Origin: Clostridia bacterium
Lineage (GTDB): Bacteria > Bacillota > Clostridia > Oscillospirales > CAG-272
DNA length: 53,873 nucleotides
NCBI GenBank assembly: GCA_017443595.1
Contig: JAFSYU010000001.1
Coordinates: forward strand, 1-53,873
Direction: 5' to 3'
Both the position numbers and the translations under genes were made by a program. The notes under the pieces are model-generated. The model made no database searches. It was not told where the DNA came from and saw only the letters and a list, made by a program, of their open reading frames with translations. The number at the start of each line of letters is the position of its first letter. Position 1 is the stretch's first letter. Of the stretch, positions 44,035 to 51,873 are shown piece after piece.

Positions 44035-44934
44035 ATGTACGATATTATAGTGATCGGCGGCGGACCGGCGGGACTTACCGCGGCGATATACGCAAGACGC
44101 GCCGGTAAAAGCGTTCTGATATTTGAAAAAGACGGTTTCGGCGGTCAGATGACACATTCGCCGAAAATAGAGAATTATCCCGGGTATAATGAAATATCCG
44201 GTTTAGAGTTATCGGACAAGATGTTCGAGCAAGCGCTCGCTCTCGGCGCGGAGATCGAAATAGACGAGGTCGTATCCGTCTCCGGCGGCGACGTGAAAAA
44301 AGTGCGCACCGCGTCAAACGAGTTTGAAGCAAGAGCCGTTATCATAGCCGCGGGCGTAAAACACAGAACGCTCGGCGTTCCCGGTGAAGAAGAGTTTATC
44401 GGTAACGGTATATCTTTCTGCGCGGTATGCGACGGCGCGTTTTACGCGGACAAGCACGTTGCCGTCATAGGCGGCGGAAATTCAGCCATGCAGGAAGCGA
44501 TAATGCTCTCCGAACGCTGCTGTCACGTAACTATTCTACAGGATATGCCGTATCTGACAGGAGAAAAAACGCTTGCCGACATAATATACGAAAAAAACAA
44601 TATAGACGTTATGTATAATTGCCGTGTGATCTCGTTCAACGGCGACGGCACCTTCAAAGGCGTTGCGGTTTCCGTTGACGGCGCGGACAGGTTTATCGAC
44701 TGTGACGGATGCTTTATCGCAATAGGCCTTATTCCGAACAACGATCCTGTCAAAGGTATGATAGATCTTGACAAATACGGTTACATAGTGTCTGATGAAG
44801 CGTGCACTACAAAGGAAAGCGGCATATACGCCGCGGGTGACTGCCGTACGAAAAAAATAAGACAGATAACAACGGCAACTGCCGACGGAGCGACGGCCGC
44901 GCTTGCCGCGTGCAGATATATAGACGGCAGATAA
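44035..44934 (+). CDS. trxB: Thioredoxin reductase
   Basis: 299 residues from ATG 44035 with AAGGAG upstream; the in-frame GTG at 44029 lies too close to that site. FAD motif IIVIGGGPAGLTAAIYA, redox-active CAVC (129-132), NADPH motif VAVIGGGNSAMQEAIML and C-terminal IYAAGDCRTKKIRQITTATADGATAA. It reduces thioredoxin-like proteins with NADPH. It is a plausible reductase for the redoxin domain fused to NrdD. No separate thioredoxin gene lies in the window. Confidence 0.95.
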   Translation: MYDIIVIGGGPAGLTAAIYARRAGKSVLIFEKDGFGGQMTHSPKIENYPGYNEISGLELSDKMFEQALALGAEIEIDEVVSVSGGDVKKVRTASNEFEARAVIIAAGVKHRTLGVPGEEEFIGNGISFCAVCDGAFYADKHVAVIGGGNSAMQEAIMLSERCCHVTILQDMPYLTGEKTLADIIYEKNNIDVMYNCRVISFNGDGTFKGVAVSVDGADRFIDCDGCFIAIGLIPNNDPVKGMIDLDKYGYIVSDEACTTKESGIYAAGDCRTKKIRQITTATADGATAALAACRYIDGR

Positions 44935-44945
44935 CGGAGCGGTTT

Positions 44946-45611
44946 ATGAGGAAGCTGATAGATAAATACGCCGGATCTTATACGGACAGAGTTATAACTC
45001 TGACCGTGTTTTCCGTTGCCGTAAATCTTCTTACAGCTTCCGTTAAACTTGTTATCGGTATAGATCTTTCGTCGTTTTGGTATATAGTAAACGCCGTGTA
45101 TTATCTTACGCTCGTCGCGGCGCGCATAGCTTCAATTTATAATTATCAAAAAGTAAAAAACGCGCCTACGGCTGAGAAAAAGATAAAAATAGAATCAATG
45201 TTCTACAGAAGAAGCGGACTTTTTATATTCCTTATCGCAGCGGTTTATTTTATGCTTTGCGTTTACATGTTCACGCAGCAGTACGCTGTCGTTTCGGAAG
45301 GATACGGCGGCGTTATAATGGTCGTTGCTATCGTTGTGTACAAGCTCATATTCTCGGTCTACGGGCTGCACGTGACGCGAAAACTGCACGACAGGATAAC
45401 GGAGACCATTAAGACGATCAGCTTTACGGACGCCGGCATCTCTTTGATAATCGCGATCTGTACTATTCTGAATTTTGTTGACGAGAATATCGCGGTAAAA
45501 ACAAGTGCGGGCCTCGGTATGCTGATAAGCGCGTCGTTTATGGTGACCGGTATGATAATGACAGTCACGAGAACGAGAAAATATCATAAAAGTCAAAATA
45601 AAGCGCAGTAA
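44946..45611 (+). CDS. Integral membrane protein of unknown function
   Basis: 221 residues from the ATG at 44946, which has GGAGCGG upstream; the frame opens earlier inside trxB but without a start site. Five or six hydrophobic helices (around 15-35, 42-62, 85-107, 117-138, 155-175, 185-205) with short basic loops (KVKNAPTAEKKIKIES) and a basic tail. No motif I recognise; a passing likeness to the membrane part of cation diffusion proteins is not backed by their metal-site residues. It starts 11 bases after trxB and is probably cotranscribed. Confidence 0.7.
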   Translation: MRKLIDKYAGSYTDRVITLTVFSVAVNLLTASVKLVIGIDLSSFWYIVNAVYYLTLVAARIASIYNYQKVKNAPTAEKKIKIESMFYRRSGLFIFLIAAVYFMLCVYMFTQQYAVVSEGYGGVIMVVAIVVYKLIFSVYGLHVTRKLHDRITETIKTISFTDAGISLIIAICTILNFVDENIAVKTSAGLGMLISASFMVTGMIMTVTRTRKYHKSQNKAQ

Positions 45612-45644
45612 CGGAAGAAATTTTTTAGTGTTAAGAGCAGGATT

Positions 45645-46292
45645 ATGAAAATAATAGCAAATATAAAAACAGATATGCCGGAAAAATTCGGGCTGCCGCG
45701 GCAAAGCGGACTGATACCCGGTCTTTCCGGCAGGATCATTTTTAAGAAGGAATACAAAAACAAAGACGCCCTGCGCGGACTGGACGGCTTTTCTCATATA
45801 TGGGTCATCTGGCGCTTTGACGGGTTTGATAGTGACAAATGGTCGCCCACGGTGCGCCCGCCACGCCTCGGCGGAAATAAAAGGATAGGAGTTTTTGCAA
45901 CGCGCTCGCCCAACCGCCCGAATCCGATAGGTTTGTCTCTTTTGAAACTTGATAAGATAGAAAACGGAGAGCTGTACGTTTCCGGCGTTGACATGCGCGA
46001 CGGCACGCAGATATACGATATCAAACCGTATCTTAAAATAACCGACTGCCGCCCCGACGCGACCGACGGCTTTGCCGAAGATACGGCGGAGCGGAAGGCG
46101 GCCGTCGTTTTTGAATGCGACACGTCGGCGCTCTCAGACGACGAGCTTGAAACCGTGCGGCAAATGCTTGAGCAGGATCCGCACCCGGCGTACAAAACCG
46201 AGCCGGATCGCATATACGGTATGAAATATAAGAATTTAAATATTACGTTCAATATAAAAGACGGCACCGTATTCGTAAAGGAAATAAAATGA
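45645..46292 (+). CDS. trmO: tRNA m6t6A37 methyltransferase TrmO (TsaA/YaeB family)
   Basis: 215 residues. The SAM-dependent beta-barrel core is clear: KFGLPRQSGLIPGLSGRI, LRGLDGFSHIWVIWRF, VRPPRLGGNKRIGVFATRSP, NRPNPIGLSLLKL and GVDMRDGTQIYDIKPYL. It methylates the N6 of t6A at position 37 in some threonine tRNAs. It is followed by a GNAT gene in an ATGA overlap. The upstream gap of 33 bp has only a weak site (AGGA). Confidence 0.93.
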   Translation: MKIIANIKTDMPEKFGLPRQSGLIPGLSGRIIFKKEYKNKDALRGLDGFSHIWVIWRFDGFDSDKWSPTVRPPRLGGNKRIGVFATRSPNRPNPIGLSLLKLDKIENGELYVSGVDMRDGTQIYDIKPYLKITDCRPDATDGFAEDTAERKAAVVFECDTSALSDDELETVRQMLEQDPHPAYKTEPDRIYGMKYKNLNITFNIKDGTVFVKEIK

Positions 46293-46816
46293 AAATATCG
46301 TATAAAGACGTAAGCATAAGATACGCCGGACCAAAAGACGCGGAGATTCTGGCAAAATGGTGGAACGACGGCGCCGTTATGGCGCACGCGGGTTTTCCGT
46401 ACGGTCTCGGGACGACGGCGGAAAAAGTGGCTGAATCGTTAAAAGAAGACGGCGATACGAGCAGGCGCAGACTTATACTTGAATACGAAAATACGCCGAT
46501 AGGCGAAATGTCGTACAGAAACAAGGCTGAGAAAACCGCCGAGATCGGTATAAAGATATGCGAGCAGCAATATCAGAACAGAGGTATCGGCAAAATAGCT
46601 TTGAGCCTGCTTATAACCATGCTGTTTGATAAAGGTTATGAAACGATAATTCTTGACACTAACTTAAACAACGAACGCGCGCAGCACGTTTACGAAACGC
46701 TCGGGTTTGAAAAAACGGGTGTAAGTTACGACAGCTGGCGCGACCAGACCGGGGCTTTGCAATCGGCGGTCGACTACAAACTTACAAAACCGGACTTTAA
46801 TACTTTTTTTAAATAG
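46289..46816 (+). CDS. GNAT family N-acetyltransferase (RimJ/RimL type)
   Basis: 175 residues. GNAT fold with the acetyl-CoA loop QQYQNRGIGKIAL (Q/RxxGxG/A) and the later ILDTNLNNERAQHVYETLGFEKTG. The substrate is unknown; members of this branch acetylate protein N-termini or small amines. The start overlaps the trmO stop by four bases (ATGA), so the two are translated together. No terminator was seen after it. Confidence 0.9.
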   Translation: MKISYKDVSIRYAGPKDAEILAKWWNDGAVMAHAGFPYGLGTTAEKVAESLKEDGDTSRRRLILEYENTPIGEMSYRNKAEKTAEIGIKICEQQYQNRGIGKIALSLLITMLFDKGYETIILDTNLNNERAQHVYETLGFEKTGVSYDSWRDQTGALQSAVDYKLTKPDFNTFFK

Positions 46817-46854
46817 AATTTTCAAACATTTATATAACTGTATTTCACGGCTGT

Positions 46855-46926
46855 ATTATTCCTAATATACAAAAAATAGGAACAATACAGTCTTTATTTG
46901 CCAAAATAGTATTGACATTATTCCTA
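46855..46926. promoter_or_regulatory. Three half-site repeats over the Fic promoter
   Basis: TATTATTCCTA (46854-46864) and its inverted partner ending TAGGAACAATA (46877-46887) form an inverted repeat. A third copy, ATTATTCCTA (46917-46926), lies between the -35 and -10 boxes. A repressor bound at the third would block the polymerase. Confidence 0.55.
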
Positions 46927-46940
46927 TTATGTGGTATTAT
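46912..46940 (+). promoter_or_regulatory. Promoter of the Fic gene
   Basis: TTGACA (46912-46917), 17 nt, TATTAT (46935-46940) with TGG just upstream of the -10. Confidence 0.75.
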
Positions 46941-46970
46941 AAGAACAGTTATATGCAGGAGGATTAAAAC

Positions 46971-47870
46971 GTGGAATATATTAAAGCATCACAAGCAGCC
47001 GAAAAATGGGGCATATCTGCAAGACGCGTAAGATTGCTTTGTGCTGAAGGCAAAATTAACGGAGTCATTCGTAAGGGCAACTTGTATATGATACCGGCAG
47101 ATGCGAAGAAACCTTCCGACGGCCGCCGAGGTGGTTTAGCTATTCTGTATGAAATTCAATCGAAACGCGAAATACTTAACAAAAAACGACCGCTTACTCA
47201 GGGAGAATTAAAACGTCTGCGGGACGAATTTATGGTTGAGTTTACTTATAACTCAAACGCTATTGAGGGAAATACATTAACGCTCAAAGAAACAGCACTT
47301 GTGCTTGAAGGCGTAACGGTTGATCAGAAACCGTTGAAAGACCATCTTGAGGCAGTAGGGCATAGAGACGCATTTTTGTATATTGAAGATATTGCAAAAA
47401 AAGATGTGCCGTTAAGCGAATTTGTTATTAAAAACATCCATTCACTTGTTTTGATAGATCAACCGGAAGACCGTGGAGTATTCCGCAAGATCCCGGTACG
47501 TATTGCCGGTGCGTATACGGAGCCGGTACAGCCGTATATGATCGAACCGAGGATCGCAGAGCTGATCTGTGAAAATGAAAAACGAAAAAAGGCTATGAAT
47601 GCGATCGAACGTATAGCGCGTTTTCATCTTGAGTTTGAGGGGATACACCCCTTTATTGACGGAAACGGAAGAACGGGCAGGCTTATAATGAATCTTGATT
47701 TAATACGGCAGGGATATCCTCCTATAAACGTCAAGTATGCAGACAGACGTAAATATTATGGCGCTTTTGACGCATATTACAGAGACGGAGACGCATCTGT
47801 TATGATCGGGCTTATTGCCGGATATGTAAATGAACGTTTGGAAGAGTATTTGAAAATATTAGATATGTAA
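46971..47870 (+). CDS. Fic domain protein with an N-terminal DNA-binding-like domain
   Basis: 299 residues from GTG 46971 behind AGGAGG (eight bases). Residues 1-45 look like a small MerR/excisionase-type helix-turn-helix (YIKASQAAEKWGISARRVRLLCAEGKI). Residues 75-299 are a Fic fold with the inhibitory helix NSNAIEGN ((S/T)xxxE(G/N), class II, N-terminal) and the catalytic loop HPFIDGNGRTGR. Fic enzymes move AMP or related groups onto target hydroxyls; the inhibitory Glu holds the enzyme off. The gene has its own promoter with three operator-like repeats. Its codon use is more AT-rich than its neighbours, hinting at transfer. No separate antitoxin gene is seen. Confidence 0.92.
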   Translation: MEYIKASQAAEKWGISARRVRLLCAEGKINGVIRKGNLYMIPADAKKPSDGRRGGLAILYEIQSKREILNKKRPLTQGELKRLRDEFMVEFTYNSNAIEGNTLTLKETALVLEGVTVDQKPLKDHLEAVGHRDAFLYIEDIAKKDVPLSEFVIKNIHSLVLIDQPEDRGVFRKIPVRIAGAYTEPVQPYMIEPRIAELICENEKRKKAMNAIERIARFHLEFEGIHPFIDGNGRTGRLIMNLDLIRQGYPPINVKYADRRKYYGAFDAYYRDGDASVMIGLIAGYVNERLEEYLKILDM

Positions 47871-47881
47871 ATGTTAAAAAA

Positions 47882-47906
47882 CGAGCCGTTACCGGCTCGC
47901 TTTTTT
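47882..47906. terminator. Terminator between the convergent Fic and PHP genes
   Basis: CGAGCCG (47882-47888), TTAC loop, CGGCTCG (47893-47899), followed by C and a run of T; A run on the other side serves the minus strand. Confidence 0.85.
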
Positions 47907-48835
47907 TATAAGTCTTTTTTGGTGTAAGACCGCGTCATCGCTTTGTTGTTGTATTTATCGCGGATTATTATTCTGAAATGGTCAAATTCTCCGCTTACGT
48001 CAAAGTCGGCTGACGTTATCTCATCCTCAAAGCTGCATTTTCTGTCCTGACGTCTGGTTTCAAACCTTATGCCAACGTAAGCGGACGGGGTACATTCCAC
48101 GTACACTCTGTCATTTTCAACGTAAAGCGACGTAATCTCAGGTCCCGTCGTGGCGTAGCAGTCCCCGTTTTTCATTGCGGCGCAAACGTTTTCGTATGAT
48201 AAAGACGGTGCAAAGACCGTAGTCCAGCCTTTGAATGAATCGCAGTACGGGCTGTCAAGCTCGGTCGTCAAACCGTTATGGTTGTCGTCCGTGGCGGTAG
48301 TGACAGGGTATTCGCGTCCGTCGCGGCAGATGACTTCGTACTCGTAATCCCCCCAGCCGTCGTCCATTTCGACCTGACAGCCGGTATTGAACACTTCAAA
48401 CCCCCACAGACCTTTTAAACCCACAAAATCCGCCGCGTTCTGAAACGACCAGCGCGGATGATTGTACTGGCACAAAAAACCGTTTTCATTCCCTGTCTCT
48501 ATTATCCTGTTTATGCCGTCAACGCTGTAAACACGCTCAACAGGCGGGAATTCAGTCTTATTTTTATCTGTTGAAAAGAAATTCAGATGATAGCAGCGTC
48601 CCTTGCCGTTGTTTACGTCTATCTCCGTTGCGGTAAGCGGTACAAAACCGTCGTCCTCAAGCTCCGGATGAGGTATAAGCACGTTATGATCGCTGAAAGC
48701 GACTATACCGTAACCGCGGTCTTTATACATTTTTTTTAACTTGAATACGTCAAATCTGCCGTCGGATAACGTGCTGTGACAGTGAAGATTTGCTTTATAA
48801 GCTTTGCAGTTTTGCGGTAGTAAGTATTTTTTCAT
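47906..48835 (-). CDS. PHP domain metal-dependent phosphoesterase
   Basis: 309 residues. PHP metal-site motifs are clear at the N-terminus: ANLHCHSTLSDGRFD, IVAFSDHNVL, then LTATEIDVNN, CQYNHPRW and TTATDDNHN. A C-terminal beta domain (about 215-309) follows, with NGDCYATTGPEI. PHP enzymes hydrolyse phosphate esters using up to three metal ions; the substrate is unknown. GGAG lies before the ATG. It may be cotranscribed from the DUF1858 gene 48 bp upstream, with a weak hairpin between. Confidence 0.88.
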   Translation of the reverse strand: MKKYLLPQNCKAYKANLHCHSTLSDGRFDVFKLKKMYKDRGYGIVAFSDHNVLIPHPELEDDGFVPLTATEIDVNNGKGRCYHLNFFSTDKNKTEFPPVERVYSVDGINRIIETGNENGFLCQYNHPRWSFQNAADFVGLKGLWGFEVFNTGCQVEMDDGWGDYEYEVICRDGREYPVTTATDDNHNGLTTELDSPYCDSFKGWTTVFAPSLSYENVCAAMKNGDCYATTGPEITSLYVENDRVYVECTPSAYVGIRFETRRQDRKCSFEDEITSADFDVSGEFDHFRIIIRDKYNNKAMTRSYTKKDL

Positions 48836-48856
48836 TTTGTCTCCTGATAAATATAA

Positions 48857-48876
48857 CTCCGCTTAAAAAAGCGGAG
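48857..48876 (-). terminator. Hairpin between the DUF1858 and PHP genes
   Basis: CTCCGCTT (48857-48864) / AAGCGGAG (48869-48876) with an AAAA loop. On the minus strand the tail is only U-rich (TTATATTTATC), so some read-through into the PHP gene is likely. Confidence 0.6.
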
Positions 48877-48883
48877 CACATTT

Positions 48884-49087
48884 TTATTTTTTTGACGATA
48901 AAAATTCGTTGATCTTTTTAACAAGCTCGTCAGCGTCCGTGCCGTGTACCATGCAGGCTTCTTCAATGGATTCGCCTCTTGAAGCGGGACAGCCGAGGCA
49001 GTGCATACCTATCTCAAAAAAAAATTGAGCGGTATCAATGTCATAATCAAGAACGTCGCCTATAACGGATTCTTTTGTTACTTCCAT
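48884..49087 (-). CDS. DUF1858 domain protein
   Basis: 67 residues from the ATG at 49087; AAAGGATG lies upstream of it and covers the alternative ATG at 49105. It shows the DUF1858 pattern: an N-terminal strand and helix (ESVIGDVLDYDIDTAQFFFE), then GMHCLGCPAS with two Cys in CxxC spacing, then a helical end. Such small proteins are common in anaerobes; the Cys pair suggests redox or metal-cluster binding, but function is unknown. It is the last gene of the operon that contains the Clp-like and peptidoglycan-binding genes. Confidence 0.88.
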   Translation of the reverse strand: MEVTKESVIGDVLDYDIDTAQFFFEIGMHCLGCPASRGESIEEACMVHGTDADELVKKINEFLSSKK

Positions 49088-49113
49088 TTTAATACATCCT
49101 TTCAAAAATCTTT

Positions 49114-51312
49114 TTACTGATTATACTCCAAAACGGCGGTTTTGTCAAGACTTTTTATAGCTGTTACAACAATATCTTTTCCGTTTGCTTCAATATTTAT
49201 CCCGCATATATCTTCATCAAGCAACAGATAAGAGACCGGCTCTTCTATATATTCCGTAACGGCTTTCAGCGCGCCGTATCCTCCCTCGGCTCTGTTGCAT
49301 TTCTGTAAGATCAAATTGCAGATTTCATCCGTATATAAAAGCATATCCGATAAACTCTCTTTGATATACATAAGTCTTTTTTTGATTATTTTTAACAAAG
49401 CCGCATCGTCAAGATCATCAAACTCAATTATTTTATCGATCCTGTCCGTAAGCGAGGACGGCAAAGCGGGGAAAACGTCTTTTTTTGTATCATACCCGGC
49501 AAAACCGCTTACCGCGCGCGTTTCATTTTCGCCGGATAAGCTTAAAACTATGATCGCGCCGGAAAAATCCGTTATTCTGCCTCTTTTGTCGGATAGCGAC
49601 GCGTTTTCAAGTATCTGCGTTATCAGACCGTATATATCGGGATGAGCTTTATCGGCATTGTCAAAACATACTACGGAATACGGATTTCTTCTCACGCCCT
49701 CGGTTAGCAGTCCGCCCTCGCCGTAGCCAACGTATCCGGGCGGCGATCCGGTAAGCGCGGAAATCGTATGGGGCTCCGTGTATTCGCTCATATCAAAGTG
49801 CAGAAAAGAGCGGTCAGTGCAAAAAAACTCTGATAAAGCCCGGCACGTCTCGGTCTTTCCGACACCGGACTGGCCGCGAAAAAGAAACGATGCGCGCGGA
49901 CCTTTTGCGGTACCGGGACACACGGATCTGCGCACCAAAGTCGAGCATATACGACGTATAGCTTTACTTTGACCGAAAATCTTTTCGTTTAGCTTATTTT
50001 CAAGTAAAGATATGCCGCTTTTTTCATCAGTCGTATATTTGCCCGTGCTTTTATACAGCACTCTTTTTACGTCTTCTTCTGTTATTATAAGCTTTCCGCT
50101 TTGCTCTTTTTTTGAAAACAGACACTCGGATGATGCTTCATCAAGCAGATCTATCGCCTTATCCGGCAAATATCTGTTTTTGATATACCGCTGTGAAAGC
50201 GTTACCGCCGCCTTTACCGCGCTGTCCGTTATTATAACGCCGTGGTGTTCTTCAAAAACGGAGCGGATACCGCACAGTATAGTGTACGCAAGCTCTTCGT
50301 CCGGCTCGTTTATCATAACGGGCTGAAATCTTCTGCAAAGAGCCGGATCCGATTCTATATATTTTTCATATTCCGAATATGTCGTCGCGCCTATTACGGT
50401 TATATCGCCTCTGCCGAGAGGCTGCTTTAAAATGTTGGCCGCGTCAACAGCGCCTTCCGCGGCGCCTGCGCCTACGATCATATGAAGCTCGTCGATAAAA
50501 AGTATCACGTCGCCGCGCTCGGAACATTCGTTTATTATCCCGCGGAAACGTTCTTCAAAATCTCCGCGGTATTTTGCGCCCGCCAGAACTGACGCTATAT
50601 CAACGGATATTATGGTTTTTCCGTATAGAGCCGGCGGCACGCAGCCGTCCGATATCAGCGCGGCTATCCCTTCAATAACGGCGGTCTTACCGACTCCCGC
50701 CTCACCTAAAAGACACGGATTGTTTTTTGTTTTTCGGCAAAGGATACGTAATATCCGTTCACATTCTTCCTGTCTGCCTATGCACGGGAATAACTTTTTT
50801 TCTTCGTATAAAACGCAAAGATCTTTACCGTACTGCTTTAAATATCCGTTTTCTTTTTCACGCCGCCTGCCTTTCTGCACGCTTCTGCAGCCTATGACGG
50901 CGGTCACGTCCGCAAATATTTCGGAGAGCTTTACACCGTGACCCGTTATTATCCGCGCTGCGGTACATTCATCCTCTGATATCATTGAAAGAAGTATATG
51001 CTCCGTTCCTATCTCATAACTTCCGTGGCGCGAAGCCTGCTCCGCGGAGTTATCCAGAATGTGACGCAGTCTTACGGTGTATCCCGCTCCGTCTTCGACA
51101 CGAGAGGTGAAAAGCGGCAGTTTTGATAAAAGTTTTTTGACGCTTATGCTGCTTATCCCTCTTGCCGAAAGCAGTTTATACGCTATACAGTCACAGTTGT
51201 CAAGCATCGCAAAAAGTACGTGCTCGGATCCGGTAAACGGACAGCACAGATCGGCGGATAACTTTTTTGCACAGTCTAAAACAGCTTCTGCGGCTGCGGT
51301 AAATCGTTTCAT
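49114..51312 (-). CDS. ClpC-like AAA+ unfoldase lacking the M domain, second ATPase module degenerate
   Basis: 732 residues. Two N-terminal Clp repeats (1-140). First AAA module is intact: Walker A GEAGVGKT, pore loop AKYRGDF, Walker B VILFIDELH, sensor VIGATTYSEY, Arg finger CRRFQP. The ClpC M-domain coiled coil is missing between LLDEASSECLF and the second module. That module keeps Walker A GQSGVGKT and pore loop GYVGYGEGG, but Walker B reads VVCFDNADKAHPD (family FDEIEKAHPD, so the catalytic Glu is Asn) and sensor 1 reads VLSLSGE (family MTSNxG). The ClpP-docking loop looks altered (SGF). It may be a dedicated unfoldase or chaperone rather than a ClpP partner. It lies 33 bp after peptidoglycan-binding genes. 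Confidence 0.88.
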   Translation of the reverse strand: MKRFTAAAEAVLDCAKKLSADLCCPFTGSEHVLFAMLDNCDCIAYKLLSARGISSISVKKLLSKLPLFTSRVEDGAGYTVRLRHILDNSAEQASRHGSYEIGTEHILLSMISEDECTAARIITGHGVKLSEIFADVTAVIGCRSVQKGRRREKENGYLKQYGKDLCVLYEEKKLFPCIGRQEECERILRILCRKTKNNPCLLGEAGVGKTAVIEGIAALISDGCVPPALYGKTIISVDIASVLAGAKYRGDFEERFRGIINECSERGDVILFIDELHMIVGAGAAEGAVDAANILKQPLGRGDITVIGATTYSEYEKYIESDPALCRRFQPVMINEPDEELAYTILCGIRSVFEEHHGVIITDSAVKAAVTLSQRYIKNRYLPDKAIDLLDEASSECLFSKKEQSGKLIITEEDVKRVLYKSTGKYTTDEKSGISLLENKLNEKIFGQSKAIRRICSTLVRRSVCPGTAKGPRASFLFRGQSGVGKTETCRALSEFFCTDRSFLHFDMSEYTEPHTISALTGSPPGYVGYGEGGLLTEGVRRNPYSVVCFDNADKAHPDIYGLITQILENASLSDKRGRITDFSGAIIVLSLSGENETRAVSGFAGYDTKKDVFPALPSSLTDRIDKIIEFDDLDDAALLKIIKKRLMYIKESLSDMLLYTDEICNLILQKCNRAEGGYGALKAVTEYIEEPVSYLLLDEDICGINIEANGKDIVVTAIKSLDKTAVLEYNQ

Positions 51313-51345
51313 AATTTTACCTTTTTTGGTAATTATAGACGCTTA

Positions 51346-51873
51346 TCAGCGCTTGTATTCAGATACGGCGGTATACATTTTATAATCGCTTGCCATACAG
51401 TTCCACGTTATGCAGTCAACGTTTCCCGTCTGCTTCAGTCCGTGTATTTTCTGCAGTTTTTTAACGGCTGACGCGTCATCTTCGCTGTATTCGCCGTTTA
51501 CCGTTATTTCCGTGTCAAAACCGTATTCCGCGTTAAGACAGATAAGAACAAGCTGGATAAAGCTGACCGTCTCGCTTTTTTCGTTTAATTTTACAACGTA
51601 TTTACCGCCGGGAAAAACGTAAAGCGGCTCCGGTGAATCACAGCCTTGCATTATCTTTTCATATTCGTTTTTTATCTCTTCCCAGGTCTTTATATCCGCG
51701 TCTCCCGTTATCTTTAAGTCCTTGCTTTTCTGAAAAGCGGAAACGGCGTTCCTTGTCTGCTTGCCGTATATCCCGTCCGGCACGATACGCGGTATTGACG
51801 GGTCGGATAACGATATATAATACAGATATTTCTGTAACTGACTTATATATTCTTTGTCGTCGTATCCGTTCAT
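51346..51873 (-). CDS. Protein with two peptidoglycan-binding-like domains, no signal peptide
   Basis: 175 residues. Two PG_binding_1-type modules (about 8-70 and 92-165), each with the pattern of a helix, VPDGIYGKQTRNAVSAFQKSKDL type turn and ITGDADIKTWEEI; second copy EYSEDDASAVKKLQKIHGL and QTGNVDCITWNCM. There is no signal peptide or membrane helix. The start overlaps the stop of the larger upstream gene by four bases, so the two are coupled. Function is probably to hold something to peptidoglycan, or structural use of the same fold. Confidence 0.82.
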   Translation of the reverse strand: MNGYDDKEYISQLQKYLYYISLSDPSIPRIVPDGIYGKQTRNAVSAFQKSKDLKITGDADIKTWEEIKNEYEKIMQGCDSPEPLYVFPGGKYVVKLNEKSETVSFIQLVLICLNAEYGFDTEITVNGEYSEDDASAVKKLQKIHGLKQTGNVDCITWNCMASDYKMYTAVSEYKR

